Assembly (NCBI RefSeq): GCF_000218685.1
Contig: NW_006763300.1
Location: 1,723,932-1,787,931 of the forward strand
Source of the DNA: Serpula lacrymans var. lacrymans S7.9
Taxonomy: Eukaryota; Basidiomycota; Agaricomycetes; Boletales; Serpulaceae
Length of the DNA stretch: 64,000 nt
Direction of reading: 5' to 3'
The notes below the pieces were generated by a model. It did no database searches and was not told the DNA's origin. It saw only the letters and a list, made by a program, of their open reading frames with translations. This document shows, one piece after another, positions 37,901-49,862 of the stretch. The stretch's first letter is position 1. Every line of letters starts with the position of its first letter. The position numbers and the translations under genes were made by a program.

Positions 37901-40900
37901 CGTGGATAAGTGATGGATGAAAAGCTGTTACTACTAAACGCACGTTCAAGAAATATTCGGCCATCTTTGGATGTTTCAGTTGTGAGTGAATAAAGGCGGA
38001 GATATGTCTAGGACCTTCTTCTTTGGACTGAATCCAAATCCAAAGCTGTATACTACACCGGCGTGTAGCAGAGGTAATACGCCTATTCTGATTCGCCATA
38101 TGAATTATGTTGATTCAGTCTGGAATGAGATATTACGCCCCTAATGAAATCAAATTATGATCGTTGAATCCGTAAGCATTAACCATCGATCATCACATTT
38201 CCGTCATGAGAATGAAATAACTCGGTAGAGGTGCATGACGGTCCGTTACCGATTGAATTAGGCTCATCTGAATCCAATGTACTTACAGAATGCTTCTTTT
38301 GAAATCAGGGCAACCGTCCGAGTCGGATAGTTCTTCTGTTGTGATGGAATGGTGCAGGGTAGACTTGAGATGCGGCAGCGAATAGCAAGCAGCGGTTTTG
38401 AGTTTTTCGGCTATAATGATCGAAAAGTTATTAGACTTTATCGGGGTATTTTTTTCTCAATGAATTCATTCAAGCAGACCTTCAAAACATGTTCCTTGGA
38501 CTGTCTGATCATAATGGATTTTATGAAATGTGGGCGTCAATTAATCATGACTCCAGTCACGAAAAGACTTTTCGTTGGATGAATCCCGTTGCGTTGCCGC
38601 GCAAACCCTGGCGAGCGCAGTCAAACTCTCGGCGATGGGGGCATTGATCGAATTATTGATCAAGGGACCTGGAGAGATACGAGAGACGCGGACAGTCTGG
38701 GTAACGTCCGCAGTACTCTGGCATTGATTGTTTCATTTTGATTCCGCCTTGACGTCCAAATGTTCAAGACTAACTTCCCAATTTGACTTGATTATTTGCC
38801 GCTGCCACAACTGGATTGGATCCGTTTTTGCCAGCTGAACGTGAGTTTTGATAGCTCATATCTTGTCCCCGGATGGAATATATGAGTATTTATTTATTCT
38901 GGATTGAATATGAAGGAGGCTGAGTGGAGGTTAAAGAAATCTAGCAACTCGGATGATTGGACCGTGACAAGAGTTAACTTGCCGGTATACTAGTCATTAT
39001 ACCAAATTAGGTAAGCCTAGGAACCCAACTTGGACTCATACTTTGATGGGCCCACAGTGTAGTGCCCAGCAATTGCAATGGGCTGCCATCCTGCATATAT
39101 CCTTATCTATCTAGTCTTTCTCTTCCTCACACATAACATCCAAGCCCACAGCATGAAGGATATCACACATTTCTAGTTGACAGAAAAAACCGTACTGAAG
39201 AATTTTCAAATTTGTTATCGCTCACTGGCGACTTCGTAGTCTATCACGTTTCCCATACCCTGGCCAGTAATTTATTTAGTCGTCATCACTCTTGCTATCA
39301 GACTCGCCGTTTTTCGGGATATCGCTAAAGCCCGAGCGTGGTCACAACATCATGATGCACTTGAAGTTGGTTCAACACCATTACTACACTCGACGTGCTG
39401 TTACCGTAGACTTCCATGTCGTGAGGGCAAGATCAAAGGTGTGCTACAGTAATCTCAGTTCTGCTCTGGTTTTAGAGATTTATCTCATCGCGTTGAACAG
39501 CATACAAGCGGTTCGTTTTCGGTTTTCTCAAGGCAGAAGCCAAATCAGATATTACCAGTACATCTCTTTCGAGTTCTTCAGGCTCGTCACTTCTTGACTC
39601 GTACAGGGTCTCGTACAACATCTTAGTTGAGATGCTCATATCTGACTCATAACCGCTGCACAGCACTCGCTATAGTGTAGGAATACTATCACATGGTGTG
39701 ACGGGCAGTATATGCTCACAAAAAGATCCCCGTCTACCTGTAAGCATGTCAACCAGTTCTTTTTTTGCGTCCCATAATTTGATTACATACTACAAGCATA
39801 AACAGTAAAACAGTATTCATGGCAATGGTCTCAGCCTTGCACGTGGAGGGGGATTGATCTAATTCTGATCACCGAGTTCTAGAGTGAGTGGACAACTTTG
39901 CTTCCTGATATCGTCGTGTGTTTCCTCATCTCAGCTACATGCTGACACCTTTGATGACCGTACAGGTCTAACAGTGTAGTGTATACGCATTCGAGGTACA
40001 CCGCCGCATTGCCTAACTAGTCAGAAGTTACCTCCGGCAAAATCTCGAATTGAACGAGGTGTTTGGATGGTGGCACCACCGTGGCACTTCATACGACAGC
40101 CGACTCATCACTCTATTAATTTAAGCATTTTTGGCAGGCTTAAATGCTTCAATGGATTTTTTTTACGTGAGATTTCACAAATCTACCTCTATTCTGCGTT
40201 GCATCTGAATCTCATTATATCATCAGCATACAAGAACAAATTAGTTGTTCGGGGTATATGCCATACTAGAAGAAACCCACTGGCTGTGCCCTATATGCTC
40301 ACTCGCAATCTGTAGCGGTTCTCATGAAACATTTGCAACACTCGCGATCCAAGTCTTCACACTAAGCACAGCGCATCTAATCATGCATGGTAAGGATCTC
40401 ATATTTGCTCATCTTTCTCAGAGTTCAATTTTCATATAGGATGGTACCATAACGAACATCCAAGCGCCCGTATGTGTATGTAACATAATGCTGATCGCCG
40501 GACGCGAAGTGTGCCCACACTGCAAATTTGACCATGCGGTTGTCCACCTTTCATCAGTCCACCGCTCCGGTGTAGCTATCCATGCTTCAAATCGCCATAC
40601 AGTTGACACGGCCATCTGAGGTATGGTTATGCCAAAATCAATGTATAACTTAATTTGATGCCTTTTTCCTTTCTTCAACCAAAACATCACACAAGTTAAA
40701 TGCGGAGTACCGCTTTGATCCGTTCGCAATATCCAAAGCTTTTTCCTATCTACCATCGAAAAGCAACCAGCCACATAGTAGGGGTTTTCAAGTTAAAACT
40801 GCGATTTGTTGCGAGTGTCTCGCTTTACAATGATGTTTGATCAGCACCATGTCCAAAAGGAATTATCTATGAACATCGCAGCAAGGAAGTACTGCAGATG

Positions 40901-41827
40901 TAATCACTGGTGATGGTTGTATATCCTACATAAACCCGGAGGGGTACTTGCACTATAGCCGACATCATCAACGTACACCAAACAAACTCTGTTGCGACTA
41001 TCGCCCATCTTGCGCACCTTCATCTATACTACAGCTTGTTCACTGATTTATTTGTAGGCCATATAGCTAGCGGCCTTGATCAACATCAGAATGACACCTA
41101 TTCATGGCTATCACCGTACTTATTTGCAAGTCCCTGCTTCGCGTGGCCTGGAATTGTCCAGTTAAAAGTGTTCCGTCGCTTTATGAGTTATCTAACATCC
41201 CTCACGTTCTCCCGATCAGTGCTTGGGTCTGTAATATCAATAACACTATCGACTCAGTCGTCGGTCCAGCTTTCTGCAGTGCAAATAACCTCGTACTCAT
41301 TACTATTACAACCGCTCACGGTATGGTTCAACTACACGTTCTGAGCTAACGTCGGTAATCATTCTTGGTTGAGCGCTGATGGGAGGCTGATGAACTGGTG
41401 GGAATTGCCTATTTTCTTTAAGCACATTATGATCCATGAAGCCGGATGTCTGATTTCGCAAATTACGCCACGGATGGCCGTGGTGGATCGATTCGATCTT
41501 ATTGTATTGCTCTGCAGATCGGGATGATACTACAATGTAAACAAAAAGGCTATTCAACGGCGACATCTATCAAGCAAGCATAGGGTATGTATGACAAATA
41601 AACGAGAAAGAACGTGTATGACTAGCAAATGTCAACCGTTCCATTGGACAACTTCGCAAGGTCGGAAATAAAACGACTACTCCGAAAACGATAAAAGACC
41701 AGCAGCGAAAGATTCCCTGTAAAAGTAGCAGTGTAGACAAGTTCGTTTTGGGGGTGTACGGCTGCCGTGAGTATGAGAATACATTCTTCGCACATGCAGA
41801 TGGAGTATTTGCTCCAGACTTTTACAG
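37901..41827. other. Gene-poor stretch of about 3.9 kb
   Basis: AT-rich sequence with only short open frames. The longest is minus 40774-40418 (118 codons, Trp-rich, with a segment MAVSTVWRFEAWIATPERWT), which could be an exon of an unknown gene but has no clear partners. No TIRs, LTRs or RNA genes recognised. Confidence 0.35.
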
Positions 41828-42546
41828 TCATGAGGTCCCCTTCTTTTCTGAATTTCGCCGTTCACCTTCCACGTAGAGAAATGTGACTATCACGTCTTCG
41901 AGGATGGTCATTCCGTGCGGCGTGACGTGCAGAAGAGCGGGGTTATGACCACTGAGAGGGGTGAAAGTAGCCGCTGGAGCTTTCTTGCTGTCATTACTTG
42001 AAAGCTTCGAGGCATTTGAGAGGAAAGAGTGTAGATTGTGCGATAAGTCACGTAGTTAGTAGTGCGGTGATAGTTCCGAAGAGTGGATTTTGGGGGACAT
42101 ACCCAGGATGAACCTTCGCGGAATTTCCATTTGTATGATTGGCCGTTTACAGCAATGAATGTCCTTGAACTTTACGGGGAAAAAAAAGCAGAAGCCAGCA
42201 AGGCACCAACATTAGTATCAACATCAATTTTCCCCGACATTGACCAGCCAACCGGAAGCAGAGACGAGAACATGGGAGACGAAGGTGATAAAGATACTCA
42301 CGAGCCAAACAGCTTACTCCTGTGCACGACGACGTCCCGAAGACCTATGCGCACGATGGCAGCGTGAGCCGACTGCCATTCGATTCTCCCAATTTCAGGA
42401 TCCATCTCGCCCCCCCTCTGTATTTTTTTCACGGTCGTGGTCGAGGTAGTAAAATAATAAGGCGTGTCGACACGGTAGACAGGGTGTCCGTCAGGGGAGA
42501 CGAGGACGGTGTTGAATGGGGTATCGACTGCGAGTGAAAAATTCAT
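41828..42546 (-). CDS. DUF6593 domain protein (copy 2)
   Basis: Exons 42546-42302, 42169-42103 and 42004-41828 (introns 132 and 98 bp) encode 162 aa. The N-terminus reads FNTVLVSPDGHPVYRVDTPY, then IGRIEWQ and VVVHRSKLFG; exon 2 gives RTFIAVNGQSYKWKFREG; the last exon gives APAATFTPLSGHNPALLHV and GMTILEDVIVTFLYVEGERR. This is the full DUF6593 pattern. It is the most compact of the four copies here and lacks the C-terminal extension. The middle exon is again 67 nt. The acceptor of exon 3 is taken at ...TCGAAG before CTTTC because the next AG downstream would give a stop. Confidence 0.85.
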
Positions 42547-43228
42547 GGCTGAGGTGACAGGGAACTTGGAGAAGGTTTTTTTATTTAATTACGGTTCACG
42601 GGCAGTTGACGCTCGCAGGTGTTGCATCGATACTTTGTGTGGCAGCACCTGAGCACAGTTATCGGAACCCATTCCCGACAGAAGGCTTCCACGAGTATCT
42701 CTTTTTTGCCACGAGCCGTCTGTAATTAAGACTTAAACTGAAAATGAAGGGCCGGTTTTGGGAGACTGCGCGTGGCTGGCCCCCTCGAGGATTTCTGGGA
42801 CAATGGGAAAGATCCTTGAGACACTGTTGACAGTGATACGGCGCTGACGCTGGCTGAGTTGTGACTACGCGGTTACTAGTATGATTAAATCATGTCTAGT
42901 GTAGTGGCATGTGCACTCGGTTATGTAATATTGCCTTTTTGAGGTGGAGTAGCATTGAACGACACTACACAACATTGCAACGATGGTAGAACAACTAGGC
43001 CGACTAAGTAAGAGATAATACATAGATTTTACAAGACAGTATCAGATCCCCAAGTAAAAAGAAAGTATGTGTCAGTGCTACTCTAGGAATGCAGATTGAA
43101 ATTTAACAATAATGAATGCAAGGACTGAGATCCCCAAAACAAATCAAACAACGCCCAAACAACTTCCTCCACCCTTCTCTTACCACCAACATATCTCACA
43201 AACCGGATACCAGAGAACTCATCGTACA

Positions 43229-43852
43229 TCACAACTCGTCCACGCTGATCATGCTCGAGAGCCCGCTTCTCTTATAGGTCTTGGGTGCTTCCAAATTGGG
43301 AAGCCTGCGCATTGGCTTGCCAACGGCGTGGACACGGTGGAGAAGGATACCAGCGACGACCTTCAACCTCGTCTCCCTGTCCTGGGCTGCCTTCTGTTGG
43401 ACGAGCGCATCAGAATGAATATTCTGCGGAAGCCGCACGGTATAGGTATGGTACGATTGTGATGCAAGATGCGTGCGAGCGTGGGTTTTCGGGTCCACCC
43501 TGTAGAGGTGACTGATGTCGATATCGACGGTTGGACTGAGAGCATGCACGTCTGTGAATGGATCTTCAGACGGGAAGGGAATGGTCGTTCTGCATGTTCT
43601 CGGTGGGGGTGGGGGCGGTGCACGGCGCGAGCTGCGCAGTGGAGGTCTCTGGGAGCGTCTGCTCGCAGAAGGATTAGATATGGACGCAGGAATGGTGCGC
43701 CAGACTGCTTTAGGCATATTTGGTGGATATCGGGTGTTTATTAAAGCGTATTGGTCTATTGATGGATATGAAAATCTGGATCGTGAAGAGGAGTTCGTGT
43801 ATGATGGGAAGCCAGAGAAGGTACCGTGGATGGAGAGAGCAGGCGCAGCCAT
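43229..43852 (-). CDS. Pro/Arg-rich protein of unknown function, 207 aa
   Basis: Uninterrupted frame from ATG 43852 to stop at 43229. The N-terminal half is Ser/Pro/Arg-rich with a polyproline run (APPPPPPRTC); the C-terminal half has an ordered-looking block DIDISHLYRVDPKTHARTHL, then YTVRLPQNIHSDALVQQKAA and RLKVVAGILLHRVHAVGKPM. The basic N-terminus could be a mitochondrial presequence, but this is speculative. No domain recognised. The opposite strand is also open for long parts, so strand choice rests on composition and start position. Confidence 0.5.
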   Translation of the reverse strand: MAAPALSIHGTFSGFPSYTNSSSRSRFSYPSIDQYALINTRYPPNMPKAVWRTIPASISNPSASRRSQRPPLRSSRRAPPPPPPRTCRTTIPFPSEDPFTDVHALSPTVDIDISHLYRVDPKTHARTHLASQSYHTYTVRLPQNIHSDALVQQKAAQDRETRLKVVAGILLHRVHAVGKPMRRLPNLEAPKTYKRSGLSSMISVDEL

Positions 43853-44374
43853 GTCGAATTACAGAGTATGAACCTGTCGAAGGTGATGGTGATAGGATAA
43901 GATAGGAGGAGGAGGAGATGATGGGATGGGCTGAGAGGGAATGTGGGGAATGTCTAAAGGTTTATAACGATAAGAAACAAGGGATGGCGAAGCGAAATAC
44001 TTGAAAGGGAGAGAACCTGGGTCGGATTAGGAAGCGGACTAGGCCCATAATACAACGTCCGAGAAGCAAACCACGGCCACGCCCGGCCCACAGCCTTCTT
44101 GCCCCATACGTGGATAACAAAAACTGCACTCATCCTCACGACATCCTTCCCATTTCGAACACAAAGGTCTCGCTTTTGATGGTCACCAATCCAATATCAT
44201 ATCCCTCTTTTTTTCCTTTGTTCTCTCTCGCATTCTTCCCCCATACACAATAGAGCTCTCTTCGCCAAAATAGCCGTTAACGGCGTTTTCGTCAAGCTGA
44301 GTTCAGTTCGACCCCACATCATGTCGCAATGTGGCTTTCTGTCGTCGTTATTGTATTGAAATGCTTGGATTCTT

Positions 44375-44793
44375 TCAATGAGGTGAGGATCTGTCACGCA
44401 GGCTACAGGACGCCCTGGATGAGTCGATACACTGCCGGCATACGATCGAGAATGCAAAGGTCAGATGATGTACAGCGCTCTTCACAGTCTCCAGGTGATC
44501 CTTTACATATCCCCCGCGAGTGAAGATCAAGCGAGAACCGCTCAAGGATGAAGTCACCTACCTCAGAGTAACATCCCATCGCCTGGATGAGATTCATGAC
44601 CAGAACTGTACGAATAATTCTTGATACGCTGGCAGTGTACGGCGGGCGGCCTATCGCTTGGGCAGAAACAGCTATACGACGCGCTAGCTTAACAACGATG
44701 CCAGCACGTAGTAAGTCTTGTAAGCCCGTATCAACACTCCAAATTGTCGTATCATTTTCGTCGTCCTGGGCGATGTTGACATCCTCAGGCCAG
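44375..44793 (-). pseudogene. Two-exon fragment of an unknown helical protein
   Basis: Exon 44793-44562 begins after a TTAG acceptor and reads WPEDVNIAQDDENDTTIWSV, DTGLQDLLRAGIVVKLARRI, GRPPYTASVSRIIRTVLVM and NLIQAMGCYSE. After a 61-bp intron (44561-44501) it continues DHLETVKSAVHHLTFAFSIV and stops at 44375. The text looks coding (helical, LLRAGIVVKLARRI as in repeat-type proteins near MYND-finger genes of mushrooms), but I find no start codon and no convincing upstream exon, so it may be a gene remnant. The family guess is weak. Confidence 0.4.
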
Positions 44794-46172
44794 CTAAGTC
44801 TCCCGGTTCAATCGTTTTACCCCCTCGCATTCTACGTGTATTTATACTCTGGCGCGATTTTATGTTGCTGCGGAAGGATGTATGATGGTTGGCGTGGGCA
44901 TGCTCTATGTAGGATGCGTTCTTCTCAGGGATATTACAGGTGCTTGACTTATTCTAGTTGGATATATGCGCAGTGTCGAGCCAAGGTTGTAAGTAGCAAG
45001 CTTCTTCTCGTCCTGTATCATCTGCTTATAACCAGGGTCGTATAACTACACACAGGAGAATCAGATTTTCATCTCGCTAGGGAAGATATATTCTTGTACG
45101 AGTCTGACAAGGGCTTGTTGATAAAAGAGTCCCCCTTGAGAGTGTCATTCGCAGTATGATCCAACAGGCGGGTATTAGTCTTGTCTCCTGACCGGACCAA
45201 TTACTGATATGGATTCATAGATTTTTGATGTCAGCTATGGGGAACATATCGAGGGGAAGAATCCTTGGTGTTGAACAACGCACTACAGGAACGTTTGCTA
45301 GTAGGAGTAGGCTAGTAAGTAATTCCAGTATTTACCGTTCAAAAAATTGACCGAGTCATATCTTCGCAATCCCTGTTATCCTACATCCAGGATAATGCTA
45401 TTTATCGCTGGAAGTATACATACACAAGCCGCAGAACTACTTGACGAACAAGTAAAACTTGCACTTGCTTCTCGTATACCTTGTGGCTTGAGAAGAGAAG
45501 GTGCTGCCTCATAAGTGTATAGGGGGATATCGTTCTTGATACGCTCTTACTGTTGGTGATCAGCTCAATATCGAGCACCTTGAACCCAGGATCGTGCAGT
45601 TGTGATTCTGGTGAGTGAGTAGTTATGCTCGCGGGTGGTATCTAAATTCCGGGCCCAGACTTTCCACTAGTCACTCAGTTGTAGTGGATGGCTGTTCTTT
45701 CACGGTCTGGGGCATAGTATGAGGAAGAGCGCGAATTCTCCGACATGTGGTAGAAAATGCTGCTGTTATTTGGAGGGCTCTTTGAATCAGGATCATCTAG
45801 TTTCGTCACGTGTCACATGTGTCACGTCAGTATTGCTGTGCCCGACACAAGCGACACTGCAGTAAGTGGGCTGTGCCATGGTTTTTCTGTTTGGAAAACA
45901 TGCTTATAAGTATGCCATCAGAAGATGGTGGAGAACTGCAAGGCACAGTCGTCACATTTGTTTAGTGGCTTTCATTCTGATTGAGGTCAGCTGTGGCCCT
46001 AGTGGACTTTGTCAGTCAATGTGCTCGACCTATTTGTCTTGGGTCCTCAATCACAAGATACGCCTCACATCCCGTTCCATTATACACCGCCTTCGAGAGT
46101 AACCATAAAAAAACCCCTGATTGTCACCCTAGGATAACTGGAAGTCGAACCTCAAGTTACTAGTATACCGCC
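44794..46172. other. Intergenic region
   Basis: No open frame with a domain. Contains GTCACGTGTCACATGTGTCACG near 45805-45830, a cluster of E-box-like CACGTG/CACATGTG motifs about 350 bp upstream of the DUF6593 start at 46173. Otherwise nothing recognised. Confidence 0.4.
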
Positions 46173-46938
46173 ATGGATTCGCAAGTGACTCTCGTTGACC
46201 CAGCCATCTTAGCACTCGCTAGTATCATCCTAGATTTCGACCGCGATGACATGAAACGGACGACTATCCGCATACGGGGTGCTACCAGCACCCAACCTTA
46301 TTATTACGTCGAGACGACCAAGTCGGATAGTCGGACAGTCGTTCGTACGGGGGACCATGTTATTGCGACGGTCGAGCGCAGAGATATTTTTCCTGACCAG
46401 ATCACGTTCAAAGGTTCGCAGTCAATGAATCTCAGCAAATGGCTCAAGTCTCCCAAGATGGCCAAATTGTGAGTATCTTTCTCATGCTTTACGCCTCGCT
46501 TGTCCTGTTGGTGGAGTCTCGTGTGTAATGATACTGTGTTTTCGGATTCTTAGCCCTATCAGCTTTGTAAAGGATGAAAAACGATATGAGTGGAGAATCA
46601 ACTTCATTGGTCAGGTTGCTGTGAGTTTTCCTGTATGCCTACCTTGCTATTAGCTCTTAGTATAATTTGAACCCTTCAAGTTATACGAAGAAGGTGCGGC
46701 GGTCACTGACGCCATCGCCTGGTTCCAAGCCTCGCGCAAACGCGTCGTAGACGGCAGACCAGTGGTTTACAACGCCTTGCTCGCACTCAAGCCCGAAGCC
46801 GATCTCATGCGCGATACCGTCCTCGTGTCGTGTCTGCTGGTAGAACAGAAGGCGAGGATGAACGCGAAGGCGAACGAACTCGCAGTTGGGAGGGCTATAT
46901 TTGAAGAAACGGGATTGATAGCTGGCTCACCATTTTGA
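46173..46938 (+). CDS. DUF6593-like protein (copy 3)
   Basis: Exons 46173-46468, 46554-46620 and 46681-46938 give 206 aa. Exon 1 has DFDRDDMKRTTIRIRG, YYYVETTKSDSRTVV and VIATVERRDIFPDQITFKG then SMNLSKWLKSP; exon 2 (67 nt) PISFVKDEKRYEWRINFIG; exon 3 (258 nt) the AIAWFQASRKRV segment and LMRDTVLVSCLLVEQKARM at the end. The order and the exon structure match the DUF6593 fold, though the N-terminal signature is more diverged than in copies 1 and 2. Together with the gene at 48679 it forms a tandem paralogous pair (similar WLKSP, RRDI-PDQ, VEQKARM segments). Confidence 0.8.
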
Positions 46939-48678
46939 TACTGCTATGATTTTCATACATGGCGCTGGTGGTGAGACGAGCTTTGAAGCAGTATTTGTGA
47001 CGATAATTAGCGGTCGTAGCCTTTTTAAATAATAAAACTAACACTCCTACTCTTTCGACACAGCGCGGCTGGGGAAGAAGACTGCTGTACCATAGGTTTC
47101 TTCGACGATGATCATTTGATATATTGACAATTAAAACGACTGATGGACTTGTACGACCATGCACGTCGTCAAGCTTTTGGCGTACGAGAAAGGCCATGAC
47201 ATCTACACATTCCACTCGACAGTGACGCTCATCGACAAAGACGATATGGTGGCGGATCTGAAAACGCTCACTAGCATTGCAGCACAGCTCAATGTGATTG
47301 AAATAGGGGCTTCCTATGGAAGGTACGACATTACTTGAATTGCCTTTCCGCATGCTGATGTGCCGTTTAGCCGTACCAATTTTTAGGCATAGGGGATACA
47401 GAAGAGCTTCGCTCACGTTTGCGTGATAATCACAACTGACTTGACCAGTTCTGTGGCCATCTCACTTCGATGTAGATGAAGAAGTGTCAGTTCCCTTCCA
47501 TTGGCTACGAGCAATAGGGGCCAGATCGAGAGTGGCACGAAAATTGTGTTAATTGCTGAAAATGTTCCGGGGAAGAGGCCTCAGGACGAGGAAGAAGAAG
47601 TGATTGGAAGACTGGGGGAAAGTATGCTTACCTGTGGTACCACGCTTGGCAATTTTGACGTGCGCTTGACGTCTAGCCTTCGACAAAATCATCAATCAAA
47701 CATTGTCCGTCAAATCTCACTCGGTCAGCACGAAGTCGACGAATGATCATGCTCACCAAAATCAGGGAATGCCGATCCTCGTTAGTCGTTATGCTAGGAG
47801 CTTCACTCCTATCCTTGCTCCCACAATCGAATTCAGTTATCCTGTGTTCACTGAGTTTAAAGCTAATATCTGGGACACGTCCCGTCATGCGCCCCCCGAC
47901 GTTATCCGGCCATATGGCCAAGCTCATAGAGGTTGCTTCCCAAATTGCGACGACCGAGGCTAGCCGAGAGGAGCTAACTGGGTGATATTTGGCGGACGAT
48001 TTTGCGCGAGCCAAACATTTTTATTGTGGAGGATGAAGGAGTCCAGAGAAAGGATATAATTATTGATTCAAATGGGCAGGTAGGCACGGGGAAGTGAGGT
48101 ACCCGCGGCACCTTTCGAGCGGTGCGGGATGGGTGGAAGATTACGGGCCCATTACACTTGAGCATGATGTGGGAATGGGGAACCGTTTGTAGGCTTGTGA
48201 GATAGTGTGCCAGAAGTAGTGCCTGGTGATGTTTTTGATAGCACTGACTCGTTAGAAGCACTAACCAGCTTTTCATGATCTTAACAGTTTACAATCAAAC
48301 ATGCTGCCAATTACGATTCGTTCTTTATGATTAAATAATTGCCAGTGACAACAGGTAATATGTACCCGACAACACTGCAGTACTTGAGGTTTTCAACACG
48401 ATCGATAACCCTGCCCCTATGAACGGAGTCAGGGGTTCGTACACTACGATGGATTACTACTACTAATAGTCGACGAGTGACTGGCCGCTCTCCCAGTAAT
48501 TACTAAGCCTCTGCACAGCACTCGGGGACACCATCCTCACACACAGGAGAACGACATGAGAAATGCCGCCTGATCTTGTCTGTCAGGTTTCCGCTTTTCA
48601 CGGAAAAGAAGCACAGCCCTCTCGATTGTCATTTAAATGAACCGCTCACAAAGACATATGTGTGCATACACAGCTGGA
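46939..48678. other. Interval between DUF6593 copies 3 and 4
   Basis: A 54-codon coding-like stretch starts at ATG 47159 (MHVVKLLAYEKGHDIYTFHS), with a donor at 47323, but the following acceptors all lead quickly to stops, so I do not call it a gene. A further open frame at 47501-47746 (LIAENVPGKRPQDEEEE) has no start. These may be remnants of one decayed gene. Confidence 0.35.
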
Positions 48679-49439
48679 ATGGATTCCCCGATAACATATG
48701 TTAACTCTCCTGCTCCTTCTGATGCAAGTACAATCCTCGACTTTAAGCGCGACGTGATGACACACACGAAGATCACTGTGCGGGGGGATAGTACTACTTG
48801 CTATACGGTCGAGACATTTAAAGCGGGAGTTGGTGGTGTAAAAACTGTGGTTCGCCAGAGTAACAGGACATTAGCTGCTATAGAACGGAGGGACATATTG
48901 CCAGACCAGGTAACGCTGCGCGACGGCGATGCGCCCATCAATTTGAACAAGTGGCTGAAGTCACCTGTGTTTTCAATGTTGTGAGTTTTTCCTATAGACT
49001 TACCTTTCTGGTAAAAGGCTGGCTGAAGATAGTATTCTGATGTGGGTAGTCCGATCACTTTTGAAGAGGCAGGGAAAAAGTATAGTTGGACACGGAGTTC
49101 GAAAGGCCAGCTATCGGTGAGGGAGTTTTACGTACACGTAACCGTATCCTTTGTGAACCTGACACAATTTACGACCTTGAGTTATATGAAAAAGGAAGTG
49201 AACATAAGAGTGCTGGATGTATCGCGTGGTTCCAACCTTCCCGTCTATCGCTAGAGGGCAAGGACTTGGACACAGTTTCGCACTGTGCCTACCTTGCACT
49301 CAAAGAAGAAGCTGATCAAATCCGTGATGTAGTGGTGGTGACGTGCCTGCTGGTAGAACAGAAGGCAAGGATGAAGGATAAAGCAAAGGGAACGAAGGCT
49401 ATTAACGGGGGCTTTGGGATGATAGAGATTACTGCGTGA
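48679..49439 (+). CDS. DUF6593-like protein (copy 4)
   Basis: Exons 48679-48980, 49050-49116 and 49182-49439 give 208 aa. The start at 48679 (MDSPITYVN) is chosen over the in-frame ATG at 48637 because it aligns with MDSQVTLVD of copy 3. Exon 1 contains ILDFKRDVMTHTKITVRGD and RRDILPDQVTLRDG ... NLNKWLKSP; exon 2 (67 nt) ITFEEAGKKYSWTRSSKG; exon 3 (258 nt) IAWFQPSRLSLEGKD and QIRDVVVVTCLLVEQKARMK. Exon 2 and exon 3 lengths are identical to copies 1 and 3. A tandem duplicate of copy 3 that has since diverged; no breaks. Confidence 0.8.
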
Positions 49440-49862
49440 TAGAGATTATTGCGTGATAAAGATTATTGCCATTAGTTGATCCTCTCGAATGCTTTCTGGC
49501 ATCGTATTTATGCGATCATACGTCGTTCGTTCGAGACCTCACGTTGAGTGATAGGTGCCAGTGCAAGGGAGACACTGCTGTATGCATTTGCCCTGGAGAC
49601 TACATTGCCTGAGTGGGAGTATTTAGGACTGCATGAGTATCAACGACATAGACACGACAGGAACCACTGACGCCTTCAAAATAGAATCTGACCTCAGTGA
49701 ATTTGTGTTGTTCGGTTTGAGGACCTGTGATACTGAATTACTGGTAGACCTTGTATCTATTTCTGCTGATCAAGGGAGCGAAGAAAGCGAGACGAGGGTG
49801 AATTTGATGCTATCGAGCCCCCTTTATGAATTTTCACTTGGATATTGGTGTGGGGCAGTAAA

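Noticed and set aside
40418..40774. 118-codon Trp-rich minus-strand frame
   Set aside because: Composition is suggestive, but there is no partner exon, no homology I can recall and no promoter signal.
44587..45045. 152-codon plus-strand frame
   Set aside because: Lies antisense to the two-exon remnant at 44375-44793, which has better coding text.
47159..47322. Possible small gene beginning MHVVKLLAYEK
   Set aside because: The first exon looks coding, but every acceptor tried leads to a stop within about 12 codons; not enough to call a gene.
46895..47416. 173-codon minus-strand frame
   Set aside because: Overlaps the end of DUF6593 copy 3, no recognisable domain, and the plus strand has better coding text at 47159.
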